Origin: Chloroflexota bacterium | GTDB lineage: Bacteria > Chloroflexota > Dehalococcoidia > CAUJGQ01 | Length of the DNA: 35,405 nucleotides | Direction: 5' to 3' | Assembly: GCA_963170165.1 (NCBI GenBank) | Contig: CAUJGQ010000052.1 | Span: forward strand, 1 to 35,405 | In this document: positions 25,275 through 34,788 of the stretch, one piece after another | Layout of the letters: each line of letters starts with the position of its first letter | Position numbering within the stretch: the stretch's first letter is position 1 | Position numbers and translations under genes: made by a program | The notes under the pieces: model-generated | Seen by the model: the letters and a program-made list of their open reading frames with translations, nothing else | What the model was told of the DNA's origin: nothing | The model's database searches: none

Positions 25275-25463
25275 CACGTCACCCCCGCCTATCCGCTACT
25301 CAAGACAACGAACGGCGCCGTGATGGCGTTTCAGCGTGCTGCGCCCCGCGATCCGTGCTCAGCCGTCAGCGGTGAACCGGCCATCGAGGCAGCGCGCGGC
25401 GATGACGTGGCGACCGGCAGAGCCGCCGCCCGGCTCAGTGAGACGCCAACCGCTAGCAGCTCC

Positions 25464-26759
25464 TCACAGCACGTTGCGGGGCCGGGCGAGGTCACCGTCT
25501 GCAAATCGGGCGAAGCGCATAGCGTGGAGGTCGAGCGAGGGCTTGCCATCCAATATCAGCTCGGCCAGCAGGCGGCCGGCGATGGGACCCATCGCGAAGC
25601 CGTGGCCGCTGAAGCCGGTGGCGAACACCAGTCCGGGCACGGTTTCTGCCGGTCCCAGCACCGGCACGGCGTCGGGCGTGGCGTCGATCATCCCGGCCCA
25701 GGCGCGGCGGATACGCAGGTCCCCCAGCTGCGGGAACAGCGCCAGCAGGTTACGGCGGGTGACGGCTACGGTGTGGCGGTTGACAGGCGGCTCTACGCCG
25801 ACGGTATGGGCGAACGGATGATGCCGGGCCGGGGCGCCGGGTAATCGCCGGGCGATATCCTTCACCAGTTCGCCATCAAGGTGGAACTGGAACATCTGCC
25901 GGTTCTTGAGGTAGTTGGGCAGGAACAGCGGTAGGTGGCGCAGGGCATCGAGGGTAATGTGGTAATCCGAAGGCCGCCCGGCAGCGATGTAGAAGCTGCC
26001 GTCCCGCTTCTGGCGGAAGGCGATACCGGGCGCCCACACCCCGGCCCGGGTTAGCGGCGGCGCCGGCTCCGTCTGTGCCACCGTCGAACGGACGGCACGC
26101 AGGGGCAGCGAGAGCCCGGCCATCCGCGCGACGGCGGCGGAGTGCGCCCCGGCAGCACAGATTACGACCGGCGCGTTGATGCGCCCGCCCTCGGTGCGCA
26201 CGCCGGTGACGCGCCCGCCCGCGCGCTCCAGCCCCTCCACCGCGCAGCCGGTGATGATCGTCGCCCCGTGCCTGCGGGCGGCGCGGGCCAGCGCCTCGGT
26301 GGCTTTGTACGGCTCGGCATGGCCGTCACTGGGGGTGTACATACCGCCGGCCGCCGGACCTTGCAGGCCGGGAAGCAGCTCGTCAAGCTCAGCGCGGGAG
26401 AGGATACGGGTATCGAGGCCGTGCGCTTTGGCGATATCGAGCCAGCCGCGGAACTGCTCCATCCGCGCGTCGTCGTTGGCGACGCCGAGATTGCCGCCCT
26501 GCACCCACTCGATGTCCTCGCCCAGTTCGGCGGACATCCCCTGCCACATACGATTGGCCGCCACCATCAGCGGCACCTCATCCGGGTCGCGCCCCTGCTG
26601 GCGGACAAATCCCCAGGCGCGGCTGGACTGCTCCCCGCCGATGCGCCCCTTCTCCACCAGCGTCACCGCCGCCCCGCGCTTGGCCAGCTCATACGCCGTC
26701 GCACAGCCGGCGATACCGCCGCCGATGATCACCACATCCGCCGATTGCCCGCTGGTCAT
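25464..26759 (-). CDS. FAD-dependent oxidoreductase (DAO/sarcosine-oxidase-like)
   Basis: A 431-residue flavoenzyme of the D-amino-acid oxidase family. The FAD motif GGGIAG lies at 13-18, followed by the VTLVEKGRIGGEQSSRAWGFVRQQ segment that binds the flavin. The family tail is seen at DATPDAVPVLGPAE and GLVFATGFSGHGFAMGPIAG. Enzymes of this group oxidise the C-N bond of glycine derivatives, sarcosine or D-amino acids. The ATG at 26759 has AAGGAGG 8 bases upstream; the open frame continues to 26999 but overlaps the divergent gene. D-aminoacylase, 11 kb away, would supply D-amino acids, but a link is speculative. The gap 25275-25463 has no gene. Confidence 0.9.
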   Translation of the reverse strand: MTSGQSADVVIIGGGIAGCATAYELAKRGAAVTLVEKGRIGGEQSSRAWGFVRQQGRDPDEVPLMVAANRMWQGMSAELGEDIEWVQGGNLGVANDDARMEQFRGWLDIAKAHGLDTRILSRAELDELLPGLQGPAAGGMYTPSDGHAEPYKATEALARAARRHGATIITGCAVEGLERAGGRVTGVRTEGGRINAPVVICAAGAHSAAVARMAGLSLPLRAVRSTVAQTEPAPPLTRAGVWAPGIAFRQKRDGSFYIAAGRPSDYHITLDALRHLPLFLPNYLKNRQMFQFHLDGELVKDIARRLPGAPARHHPFAHTVGVEPPVNRHTVAVTRRNLLALFPQLGDLRIRRAWAGMIDATPDAVPVLGPAETVPGLVFATGFSGHGFAMGPIAGRLLAELILDGKPSLDLHAMRFARFADGDLARPRNVL

Positions 26760-26787
26760 GCACGCGCCTCCTTGGACCGTGTGCCGG

Positions 26788-26793
26788 AGTATA
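26788..26793 (-). promoter_or_regulatory. -10 TATACT of the FAD oxidoreductase
   Basis: On the minus strand TATACT lies about 28 bases before the ATG at 26759, giving a leader of about 22 bases that contains the AAGGAGG site. It lies inside GTATAC-centred dyad sequence in the divergent gap with the ribbon-helix-helix gene. The -35 region is weak. Confidence 0.45.
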
Positions 26794-26849
26794 CGGCGCG
26801 GGCAATTCAGCCGCACGAATGGCATGATAGCCCGAGCAGGAGGGCAGAC

Positions 26850-27050
26850 TTGGACGATGTCAGACGCCTCACCGTCGTGTTGCCAAGTGCGTTGCTTGCC
26901 GAAACCGATGCCGTCGCCGGGCGTCGTCGTCGCAGCGTGTACATCGCGGAAGCCGTGAGGGAGAAGCTGGAGCGCGAGCGGATGCGAAGGACGCTGCATG
27001 AAGCGGCCGGTTCCATCGACGTCAGCGAGTACTCAGACTCCCAGCAGTAG
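26850..27050 (+). CDS. Ribbon-helix-helix (CopG/VapB-like) protein, orphan antitoxin candidate
   Basis: A 66-residue protein starting at TTG 26850; AGGAGGG (26838-26844) lies 5 bases upstream and no ATG or GTG is suitably placed. RRLTVVLPSALLAETDAVAG is the beta strand and first helix, RRRRSVYIAEAVREKLERERM the second helix and an Arg-rich extension. This is the usual layout of RHH antitoxins: DNA-binding N-terminus, then a toxin-contacting tail (RRTLHEAAGSIDVSEYSD). A toxin gene would be expected directly downstream, but the next gene on this strand (27215) is not a PIN or RelE-like protein. It may repress the divergent oxidoreductase promoter. Confidence 0.75.
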   Translation: MDDVRRLTVVLPSALLAETDAVAGRRRRSVYIAEAVREKLERERMRRTLHEAAGSIDVSEYSDSQQ

Positions 27051-27214
27051 CGCTCGGGCAGGCCGTGCGGGCACGTGCCGGGGAAGCGGCCAACCAGCAG
27101 CGACGAGCATCACGATGCAGCAAACGGGTCTGCGCTGACGGCGGTGCTGGCTTTCACCAAGGCAATGAGCGCGAGTTGCCGCCAGCACGCAACGCAACAC
27201 AGGAGTGGCCCGCC

Positions 27215-27499
27215 ATGACATACCAGATGTGGATTGAGAGGGATAGCGGCGCTCGCGTTGTCGTGCGCCTGGAAGCCGGCGAGGTGATCGGTGCGGCGTC
27301 GAGCCTCTCGCTGGACGATTACGACCGGTTGCTGACGGGTGAGTGGCACGAGGATGAGCGGGTGCCCTACGACATCCTGCAAGAGATCATCGGTGACCGC
27401 ACACGCTACCAGGTGGAGTTTGTGTCGGAAGAGGGCGCACGTTGCGGGCGCTGTGGACAGCCAGCGCACTACCTGCCATGTGACGGAGGTGAGGCCTGA
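27215..27499 (+). CDS. Small CxxC protein of unknown function
   Basis: A 94-residue acidic protein. The ATG at 27215 has AGGAG 9 bases upstream; the frame is open back to 27065 but upstream residues look non-coding. It begins with a beta-rich part (YQMWIERDSGARVVVRLEAGEVIG), then LSLDDYDRLLTGEWHEDERVPYDILQEIIGDR, and ends with CGRCGQPAHYLPC, which could hold a zinc ion with a third Cys. An inverted repeat GTGCTGG/CCAGCAC (27144-27150, 27182-27188) lies in its leader. I do not recognise a family. Confidence 0.6.
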   Translation: MTYQMWIERDSGARVVVRLEAGEVIGAASSLSLDDYDRLLTGEWHEDERVPYDILQEIIGDRTRYQVEFVSEEGARCGRCGQPAHYLPCDGGEA

Positions 27500-27724
27500 C
27501 GGATGCGGTCGAGGCGTTCGGCCAGCGCATCCCAGTCCATTGATGCCCATGCGCCGATCACCCAAGGCGCGGCCAGTGCGCCGGATGACGAATTCTTCGC
27601 TCGGTGGCGACGGCGCCGCGGCGCAGTAGTGCATCAAGCCGGCGTCATCATCGTCGATCAGGGCAACGAGGGGCAGACTGCCTGGGACTGCCATGCTGCG
27701 AACGAGGAGACGTTCGGCAGCCAT
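27469..27724 (-). pseudogene. Frameshifted small gene (antitoxin-like remnant)
   Basis: From ATG 27724 one minus-strand frame reads MAAERLLVRSMAVPGS, LPLVALIDDDDAGLMHY and PPSEEF (to about 27590), which looks like a folded small protein. The following residues in that frame look random. In the next (+1) frame, from about 27568, the sequence instead reads PWVIGAWASMDWDALAERL and then DRIRQASPP, ending at a TAG at 27469. A W-x-DMDWD...LDRIR ending is, as I recall it, typical of small proteins encoded beside PIN-type toxins. A single inserted base (or two lost) between about 27568 and 27590 would explain both halves. Its 3' end overlaps the plus-strand gene 27215-27499. Confidence 0.4.
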
Positions 27725-27860
27725 GATCGCGTTGCTCCTCAGGTTGTTATTGCACACGGCGCCGTGCACATCCCCGGAAGAAACCCTTGGTGTTCGGGCA
27801 CGCTGCTGCCGCTCCTGCGTTCACACTGAACTTCCAGCGCCATGCCCCGGACCTTCGCGG

Positions 27861-27866
27861 TACACT
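27861..27866 (+). promoter_or_regulatory. -10 TACACT of secA
   Basis: GCGGTACACTGG: the transcript should begin near 27873, two bases before the leader ORF ATG (27875) and about 67 bases before the secA ATG. No good -35 is visible at 16-18 bases. The same TACACTGG string occurs before the XPB gene and the GNAT gene. Confidence 0.5.
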
Positions 27867-27874
27867 GGAAAGAG

Positions 27875-27939
27875 ATGCGCCGATGCGCCCCGGCCTCGGG
27901 CCGTGCGGGCAGCCGGTGTTTCGGCCCGGAGGCCCGTGC

Positions 27940-27943
<4 letters not shown>
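27875..27943 (+). CDS. Putative 22-residue leader peptide of secA (upstream ORF)
   Basis: The ORF ATG (27875) to TGA (27943) encodes [20 protein letters not shown] plus two more residues, 22 in total. Its stop overlaps the secA start as ATGA (27940-27943). Its ATG lies 8 bases after the end of the TACACT -10 element, so it would be translated from a leaderless or nearly leaderless mRNA end; GGAAAG just before is only a weak ribosome site. A ribosome translating it must unwind the hairpin 27892-27934 that hides the secA ribosome site. The peptide is Arg-rich and is not a signal sequence, so it differs from E. coli SecM. Its translation is inferred, not shown. Confidence 0.4.
27892..27934 (+). 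promoter_or_regulatory. Hairpin sequestering the secA ribosome binding site
   Basis: GGCCTCGGGCC (27892-27902) pairs with GGCCCGGAGGCC (27923-27934) in 11 base pairs with one bulged G and a 20-base loop. The secA Shine-Dalgarno GGAGG (27928-27932) is entirely inside the 3' arm. An alternative weaker pairing of CGGGCC with GGCCCG at 27931-27936 is also possible. In this state initiation at the secA ATG (27940) should be blocked until the structure is melted. Confidence 0.6.
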
Positions 27944-30759
<2,816 letters not shown>

Positions 30760-31097
30760 GCGAGGCAAATCCTCCCCCTGTACCTCCTCGCCCGCAAGAC
30801 GGAGGTTGGCAGGAGGCTGCATCCGGGTACCGCGCTCGTGCCCAGCAGCGCCAGGGAAGGGAGGCCGCCGGGCAGCCCGCGTGCCGGAGTCGGCGCTTCG
30901 ATCAAGAAAAGCAGCCGGTGGCGGTATGGGCCGGTACCGGCTCGCCGGCCCTTCCTCCCGCGCCGCCAAGGTCTTCTGGCTTAAGAACGATGCTTCGCCT
31001 GGTTGGGCCGGCATGGCCGGGGCGGGCGGCTCCCCCTCAACCCCCCTGCCGGCCATCCCTCCTGCGCTGGGGGCAGATCCAGACTGAACGGGGCTGA
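30760..31097. other. 338-base gene-free interval between convergent secA and 31098 genes
   Basis: No ORF here looks coding; the overlapping minus-strand frame is Arg/Pro/Ala-rich. The interval holds several GC hairpins, the clearest being GGGCCGG (30928-30934) with CCGGCCC (30945-30951), plus the minus-strand terminator listed separately. I compared it with known patterns of RNase P RNA, tmRNA, 4.5S RNA and cobalamin riboswitches and saw none of their conserved boxes. A small RNA cannot be excluded. Confidence 0.5.
30904..30942 (-). terminator. Intrinsic terminator of the 31098-32156 gene
   Basis: On the minus strand AGCCGG (30942-30937) pairs with CCGGCT (30918-30913) and is followed at once by GCTTTTCTT (30912-30904). 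The competing 7-pair GGGCCGG/CCGGCCC stem overlaps it. It lies about 155 bases after the stop of the minus-strand gene and is the best stem plus T-tract in the window. Confidence 0.55.
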
Positions 31098-32156
31098 TTA
31101 CCTCCCGGCGCCACTCGCGAACTCGACCTCTATCGCGGCCGGTTCTGGGCCGGCCGCGGCCGGCGGCTCCGCCTCTGCGCATGGCACGGTCTCCGCGGAC
31201 GCCGGGGCCATCCTGCGCTCGTGCTCGGCGATTGCCGCAGCCAAGATCGGCGGCGCCTGGCCGCCTGCGATCATTGCCTCAAACAGGTAATAGGGGTCGT
31301 CGGCCAGCGGCGTACTGTGGATAGTCTCACCGGCCGAGAAGGCGTGGAAGCCGGACGGGCGGGTTGCCGCCAGCGCCGTCACCTCGGCCGCATCGACGCC
31401 GTTACGGGCGCAGTACCGCGCGAACTCGCGGGCAAAGGCGATGTTGAGGAAGCGATATGCCTGCTCCAGCATCCGCGCCGCCTCCGCTGCCTCTACCGAT
31501 GGCGCGGGCAATGGGTTAACCATGACCTGGCGGAAGAACAGCCACGTCAGGTACGCCGCTGTCTCGTCCAGCCCGCTGGTCAGCGCTGGCACCTCGGCAA
31601 ACGGCAGCCGGGGGGTGACCGCATCGGCTCGCGACGGCGCGTAGCCGATCAACGCCGTCTCTCCCAGTTCGAAGCGGGCCGCTACCATCGGCGCAATCAG
31701 TTCTCGCGTCGTCCCGGGCGGCACGGTGCTCTCGACGATGATCAGCCGGGCGCGGCCATCGTCGGGCAGGTGCCGCACCAGCGTACGGACCGCGTTGATC
31801 AGCGCCGAGTAGTCCGGGCAATGCCCGGCACTGTCACGGCGGGTGGGGGTGGGCGCGGCCACGATGGCAATGTCGCTGCCGGCCAGCACCACCGGGCTGT
31901 GCACAGCCTGATAGGTAGGCTGCTGGCTGGCGACGGTGCAGCGCTCAATCGCCGTGCTGGCCGTGTCGAAGCCGTAGACGGTGTAGCCGGCCGCCGCGAT
32001 CTGCTCTGCCAGGGGAAACCCGGCCCGCCCCTGGCACACCACCGTGCACACCGCATCGCGGGTGGCGATCCGCTCCGCCAGCCGGTGGGCTGTGGCCGGC
32101 ATAGATGGCGCGGTCACGTGTTCACCGCCGGTCACCGAAGGTTCTAGCGTCTGCAT
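31098..32156 (-). CDS. Nucleotide-sugar dehydrogenase homologue, probably catalytically inactive
   Basis: A 352-residue relative of UDP-glucose/UDP-ManNAc dehydrogenases, about 80 residues shorter than active enzymes. Recognisable parts are the Rossmann region (GRAGFPLAEQIAAAGYTVYGFD, 43-64), IVAAPTP (98-104), VESTVPPGTT (141-150), YRFLNIAFAREFA (234-246) and DPYYL (287-291). Key residues have changed: SPER reads APSR (S175 for Glu), the catalytic Lys in AxxxK is Arg (R228), and the GGHC box is TIHSTPLAD with no Cys. The first Gly of the NAD motif is Cys (C41). The C-terminal UDP-binding domain is replaced by an Ala/Glu/Pro-rich tail. The ATG at 32156 follows AAAGGA at 9 bases; ATG 32180 is possible. 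Confidence 0.78.
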   Translation of the reverse strand: MQTLEPSVTGGEHVTAPSMPATAHRLAERIATRDAVCTVVCQGRAGFPLAEQIAAAGYTVYGFDTASTAIERCTVASQQPTYQAVHSPVVLAGSDIAIVAAPTPTRRDSAGHCPDYSALINAVRTLVRHLPDDGRARLIIVESTVPPGTTRELIAPMVAARFELGETALIGYAPSRADAVTPRLPFAEVPALTSGLDETAAYLTWLFFRQVMVNPLPAPSVEAAEAARMLEQAYRFLNIAFAREFARYCARNGVDAAEVTALAATRPSGFHAFSAGETIHSTPLADDPYYLFEAMIAGGQAPPILAAAIAEHERRMAPASAETVPCAEAEPPAAAGPEPAAIEVEFASGAGR

Positions 32157-32269
32157 GGCGCGCCATCCTTTCCTTGACATACCGTCTACTCGGTACTGTT
32201 CGGTGACGATGACCGTGTTTCATCCCGCCACTATCAGTATCGGCAGAGACAAACTACGCGAATGTCAGG

Positions 32270-32309
32270 CAGATACCCCGCATATCTGTCATCTTGGCCG
32301 CAAGGGCCA
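32270..32309. other. Two small hairpins in the divergent 32157-32399 interval
   Basis: CAGATA-CCCCGCA-TATCTG (32270-32288) and TGGCC-GCAAG-GGCCA (32295-32309) are perfect short inverted repeats in the 243-base gap between the minus-strand dehydrogenase homologue and the plus-strand GNAT gene. The first could be an operator; the second could be a simple RNA stem. Nothing else is seen in the gap apart from the promoter listed next. Confidence 0.3.
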
Positions 32310-32350
32310 TATCCCCTGCATTTGCTGCGGTTCCCGGCCCTTGGTCCGTG

Positions 32351-32378
32351 TTGGCAGCCGGATCCAGGCGGTTACACT
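32351..32378 (+). promoter_or_regulatory. Promoter of the DUF1059-GNAT gene (TTGGCA-16-TACACT)
   Basis: TTGGCA (32351-32356) matches five of six -35 bases and stands 16 bases before TACACT (32373-32378). Transcription would start near 32385, leaving a 15-base leader with the GGGGAGG ribosome site. This is the most complete sigma-70-type promoter in the window. Confidence 0.65.
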
Positions 32379-32399
32379 GGCGGCCGGGGAGGATGACCG

Positions 32400-33146
32400 A
32401 TGCCGATGCTTCGCTGTAATGAGGGCCACGAGATCCACGGTGAGGACAGCGGGCAGTTGCTGGCGGGGATTCGCGCCCATCTGCGCGAGGTGCACCCGGA
32501 GCTACAGCTGCCCGACGGCCTGATTGAGGACTATGTCACTGCATCGCTACGCATGGGCGAGCCCCGGCCGCGCCTGACCCAAATCAGCACGCCGGTGGTT
32601 GTTCCGCTGACGCCGGACCGGGCGGAAGCCTGGCTTCGGTTCTTCGACCTTGAGGGCTTCACCGACAACCCCGCGTGGGCAGGCTGCTACTGCATGTACT
32701 ACCGTTTCGGCGGCAGCCCGGCTGAGTGGCAGCAACGCCGCGCCGCCGAGAACCGTACGGCCGCTGCCACGCTCATCGGTGAAGGACAGCAGACCGGCTT
32801 CCTCGCCTATGTGGACGGCACGCCGGCGGGATGGCTGAACGCCGGGCCACGCTCCGCTTACCGCGGCCTGCCCGACGTCACGGCCGGTGCGGGCGCAGAC
32901 GCCGCCGCCACCTGTTTCGTGATCGCGCCACCGTACCGCCGTCACGGCATCGCTCGCGCGCTGCTGGATGAGGCCATCGCCCACTTCCGGACCCATGGCT
33001 ACGCCCGGCTGCTGGCCTTTCCGGCAAAGGATGCAGACAGCGCCGCCGCCATGTATCACGGTCCGCTGGCGATGTACGAGGCAGCGGGGTTTCAGCACCT
33101 GGGTGAGGACGAGCGATCCGTGATCCTGGTCAAGACACTGACATGA
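32400..33146 (+). CDS. DUF1059-GNAT fusion acetyltransferase
   Basis: A 248-residue two-domain protein. Residues 1-50 look like a DUF1059 module: MLRCNEGHEIHG, LLAGIRAHLREVHPEL and LIEDYVTASL, with C6, H10, H27 and H32 as possible metal ligands. Residues 60-248 are a GNAT N-acetyltransferase: acetyl-CoA motif CFVIAPPYRRHGIARALLDEAI (172-193), a CYCMYYR segment near 96-102 typical of one GNAT subgroup, and the closing MYEAAGFQHLGED. The ATG has GGAGG 7 bases upstream. An Eis-like acetyltransferase follows 46 bases downstream with its own ribosome site, probably in the same transcript. The acceptor is unknown. Confidence 0.85.
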   Translation: MPMLRCNEGHEIHGEDSGQLLAGIRAHLREVHPELQLPDGLIEDYVTASLRMGEPRPRLTQISTPVVVPLTPDRAEAWLRFFDLEGFTDNPAWAGCYCMYYRFGGSPAEWQQRRAAENRTAAATLIGEGQQTGFLAYVDGTPAGWLNAGPRSAYRGLPDVTAGAGADAAATCFVIAPPYRRHGIARALLDEAIAHFRTHGYARLLAFPAKDADSAAAMYHGPLAMYEAAGFQHLGEDERSVILVKTLT

Positions 33147-33192
33147 GCGGGACACCGCCGGCGGTCGCGCCATCCGCGCAGGAGCGAAGGGG

Positions 33193-34416
33193 ATGAGCGT
33201 CATCTATCGCGGTCACCGGCCGGAGGAGGAGCACCAGCGCTGGTGGGCCCACCGTGCCGGTTTCGGTGACAGCACCGCCGATGCCGAGATCGCGCGCAGG
33301 ATGGCGCTGCCCACCAGCTACCAGCCCGCGTACACCCTTGTAGCGGAGGTTGACGCTGCGATTGCCGCCCAGGTCACGACGCTACCGTTCACCATGCGCT
33401 GGAGTGGCCACGACATCGCATGCGGCGGGGTGACCGCCGTCAGCACGCTCCCTACCCACCGCCGCCAGGGCCATGTGCGCGAGCTGATGTGCCGGTCCTT
33501 CGCTCGGATGCGGGATCAAGGGCAGCCGGTGGCGATGCTATGGGCCTCGATGGCCGCCATTTACCAGCGTTTCGGCTACGGCATTGCCTTCACCAACCGT
33601 ATCTCCCGGTTTGACCCGCGCACCCTGCGGTTCGCTGCCAGCATCGCCACACCGGGGCGGACCCGCATGGTGCGCTCGAGCGAGGCGGCGCCCGTACTCT
33701 CGCCCGTGTACATGCGTTTCGCGGCGCCGCGCACACTGATGCTGCACCGCACGCCTCACGTCTGGGAGATGAGCATCTTGGCCCTGCACCGAGAAGGGGC
33801 GCCGCTGCTGGTGGCGACCTACGAAGAGGCCGGCGAGGTGCTCGGTTACTGTATCTACGAGGTGGAAGACCAGCGCCGGGACGAGCCGGGGCCGGACCAG
33901 CGCATCACCGTACGGGAGTTCGTCTGGCTGACCCCCGCTGCCCATCGGGCGCTGATCCATCACCTAATCGGCTATGACCTGGCGTTCGAGGTGCGGATCT
34001 GGCGCGTACCGTTCGATGACCCGCTGTTCCATCACACCCAGGAGCCGCGGCTACTGCGCCTGCACGCCGAAGACGGCACGCTCCTTCGCATCGTCGATGT
34101 GGCCGCCGCCCTGGCCGGGCGGGGATACGACGCAGACGGCCGGCTGCGCTTTGCACTCGCGGATGAGCTGTGCCCGTGGAACAGCGGTGTATGGGAGCTG
34201 GCGGTCGAGGGGGGCAGCGCGCGGGTGACCACCTGCGCCGCGGAGACGAAGCTAACGCTCACCCCGCGCGCCCTGGCGATCATCGCCAGCGGCCACCAGC
34301 CTGCATCGTGGCTGGCCCGCGGGGGCATGATCTCTGGGGCGGGCGGTCAGGCGCTCGCCACGGCCGACGCCCTGTTCCGGACCAGCTTCGCGCCGTTTTG
34401 CGCCGATCCGTTTTGA
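33193..34416 (+). CDS. Eis-like GNAT family N-acetyltransferase
   Basis: A 407-residue protein with the size and order of the Eis family, which acetylates aminoglycosides or protein lysines at several positions: an N-terminal GNAT domain, a second GNAT-like domain and a C-terminal SCP2-like domain. The acetyl-CoA motif is TAVSTLPTHRRQGHVRELM (81-99). YQRFGYG (124-130) holds the general-acid Tyr. The chain ends in PFCADPF, like other Eis proteins whose terminal carboxylate acts as base. The ATG has AGGAG 8 bases upstream. Whether it gives drug resistance cannot be told. It pairs with the GNAT gene just upstream. Confidence 0.88.
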   Translation: MSVIYRGHRPEEEHQRWWAHRAGFGDSTADAEIARRMALPTSYQPAYTLVAEVDAAIAAQVTTLPFTMRWSGHDIACGGVTAVSTLPTHRRQGHVRELMCRSFARMRDQGQPVAMLWASMAAIYQRFGYGIAFTNRISRFDPRTLRFAASIATPGRTRMVRSSEAAPVLSPVYMRFAAPRTLMLHRTPHVWEMSILALHREGAPLLVATYEEAGEVLGYCIYEVEDQRRDEPGPDQRITVREFVWLTPAAHRALIHHLIGYDLAFEVRIWRVPFDDPLFHHTQEPRLLRLHAEDGTLLRIVDVAAALAGRGYDADGRLRFALADELCPWNSGVWELAVEGGSARVTTCAAETKLTLTPRALAIIASGHQPASWLARGGMISGAGGQALATADALFRTSFAPFCADPF

Positions 34417-34425
34417 GCGAGGTAT

Positions 34426-34788
34426 TCAGCGGACGGGCCGGCGCAGGTAGTCAACCATATACGGCGGCAGGCCGTCTGGATGGGCGGCGGCATACACGGC
34501 CATTGCTTGTGCGAGTGCGGTGTAGTCGCGACTGTCGAATGCCCTGGTGACGATGAGAACGCCCGCGTGTGGCTCCCCTCGCTGCTGACAGTCCCACGTC
34601 ACCTGCACAAAGTCCTCAACATCGCGGGTGACCAATACCCGCTCCACCGTGGCGGCAAAGCGCAGTTGCGCCGCATCGCTCGCGCCAAGCATGCCGCTGT
34701 CGTGAACCGTCAGCACATCGACCCCAAGGCGGCGGGCAACCACGGCAACGACGGGCGGTAGGTTTTCATCGAGGTAGAACCGCGTCAC
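34426..34788 (-). CDS. DUF5615 PIN-like toxin candidate
   Basis: A 120-residue protein (122 if the GTG at 34794 is used). It has the PIN-like acidic signature FYLDENLPP (D7, E8, N9), then a segment with LTVHDSGMLGASDAAQLRFAA and LVTRDVEDF (second acidic cluster) and a final ALAQAMAVYAA helix. DUF5615 proteins are small PIN-fold proteins usually found as the second gene of a pair with DUF433, and are thought to be RNase toxins. The GTG at 34788 overlaps the antitoxin stop as GTGA (34785-34788), which supports that start. It is complete and appears functional. Confidence 0.82.
   Translation of the reverse strand: MTRFYLDENLPPVVAVVARRLGVDVLTVHDSGMLGASDAAQLRFAATVERVLVTRDVEDFVQVTWDCQQRGEPHAGVLIVTRAFDSRDYTALAQAMAVYAAAHPDGLPPYMVDYLRRPVR

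Noticed and set aside
1769-25370. Recurring short GCTGA/TCAGC-like words in several intergenic gaps (about 1769, 21304, 23193, 24550, 25358)
   Set aside because: The copies are short and not identical; in GC-rich sequence this is too weak to call a repeat family without a genome-wide count.
26142-26849. Long plus-strand frame leading into the ribbon-helix-helix gene
   Set aside because: Antisense to the FAD oxidoreductase; only the part from TTG 26850 has a ribosome site and coding character.
27787-27939. SecA frame open upstream, with possible starts at 27787 and 27883
   Set aside because: The conserved SecA start begins at 27940 with a well-placed GGAGG; the upstream residues do not resemble SecA. 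The 27883 start remains a minor alternative.
30760-31097. Riboswitch, RNase P RNA, tmRNA or SRP RNA in the gap
   Set aside because: None of the conserved boxes of these RNAs is visible, and the region is downstream of both flanking genes.
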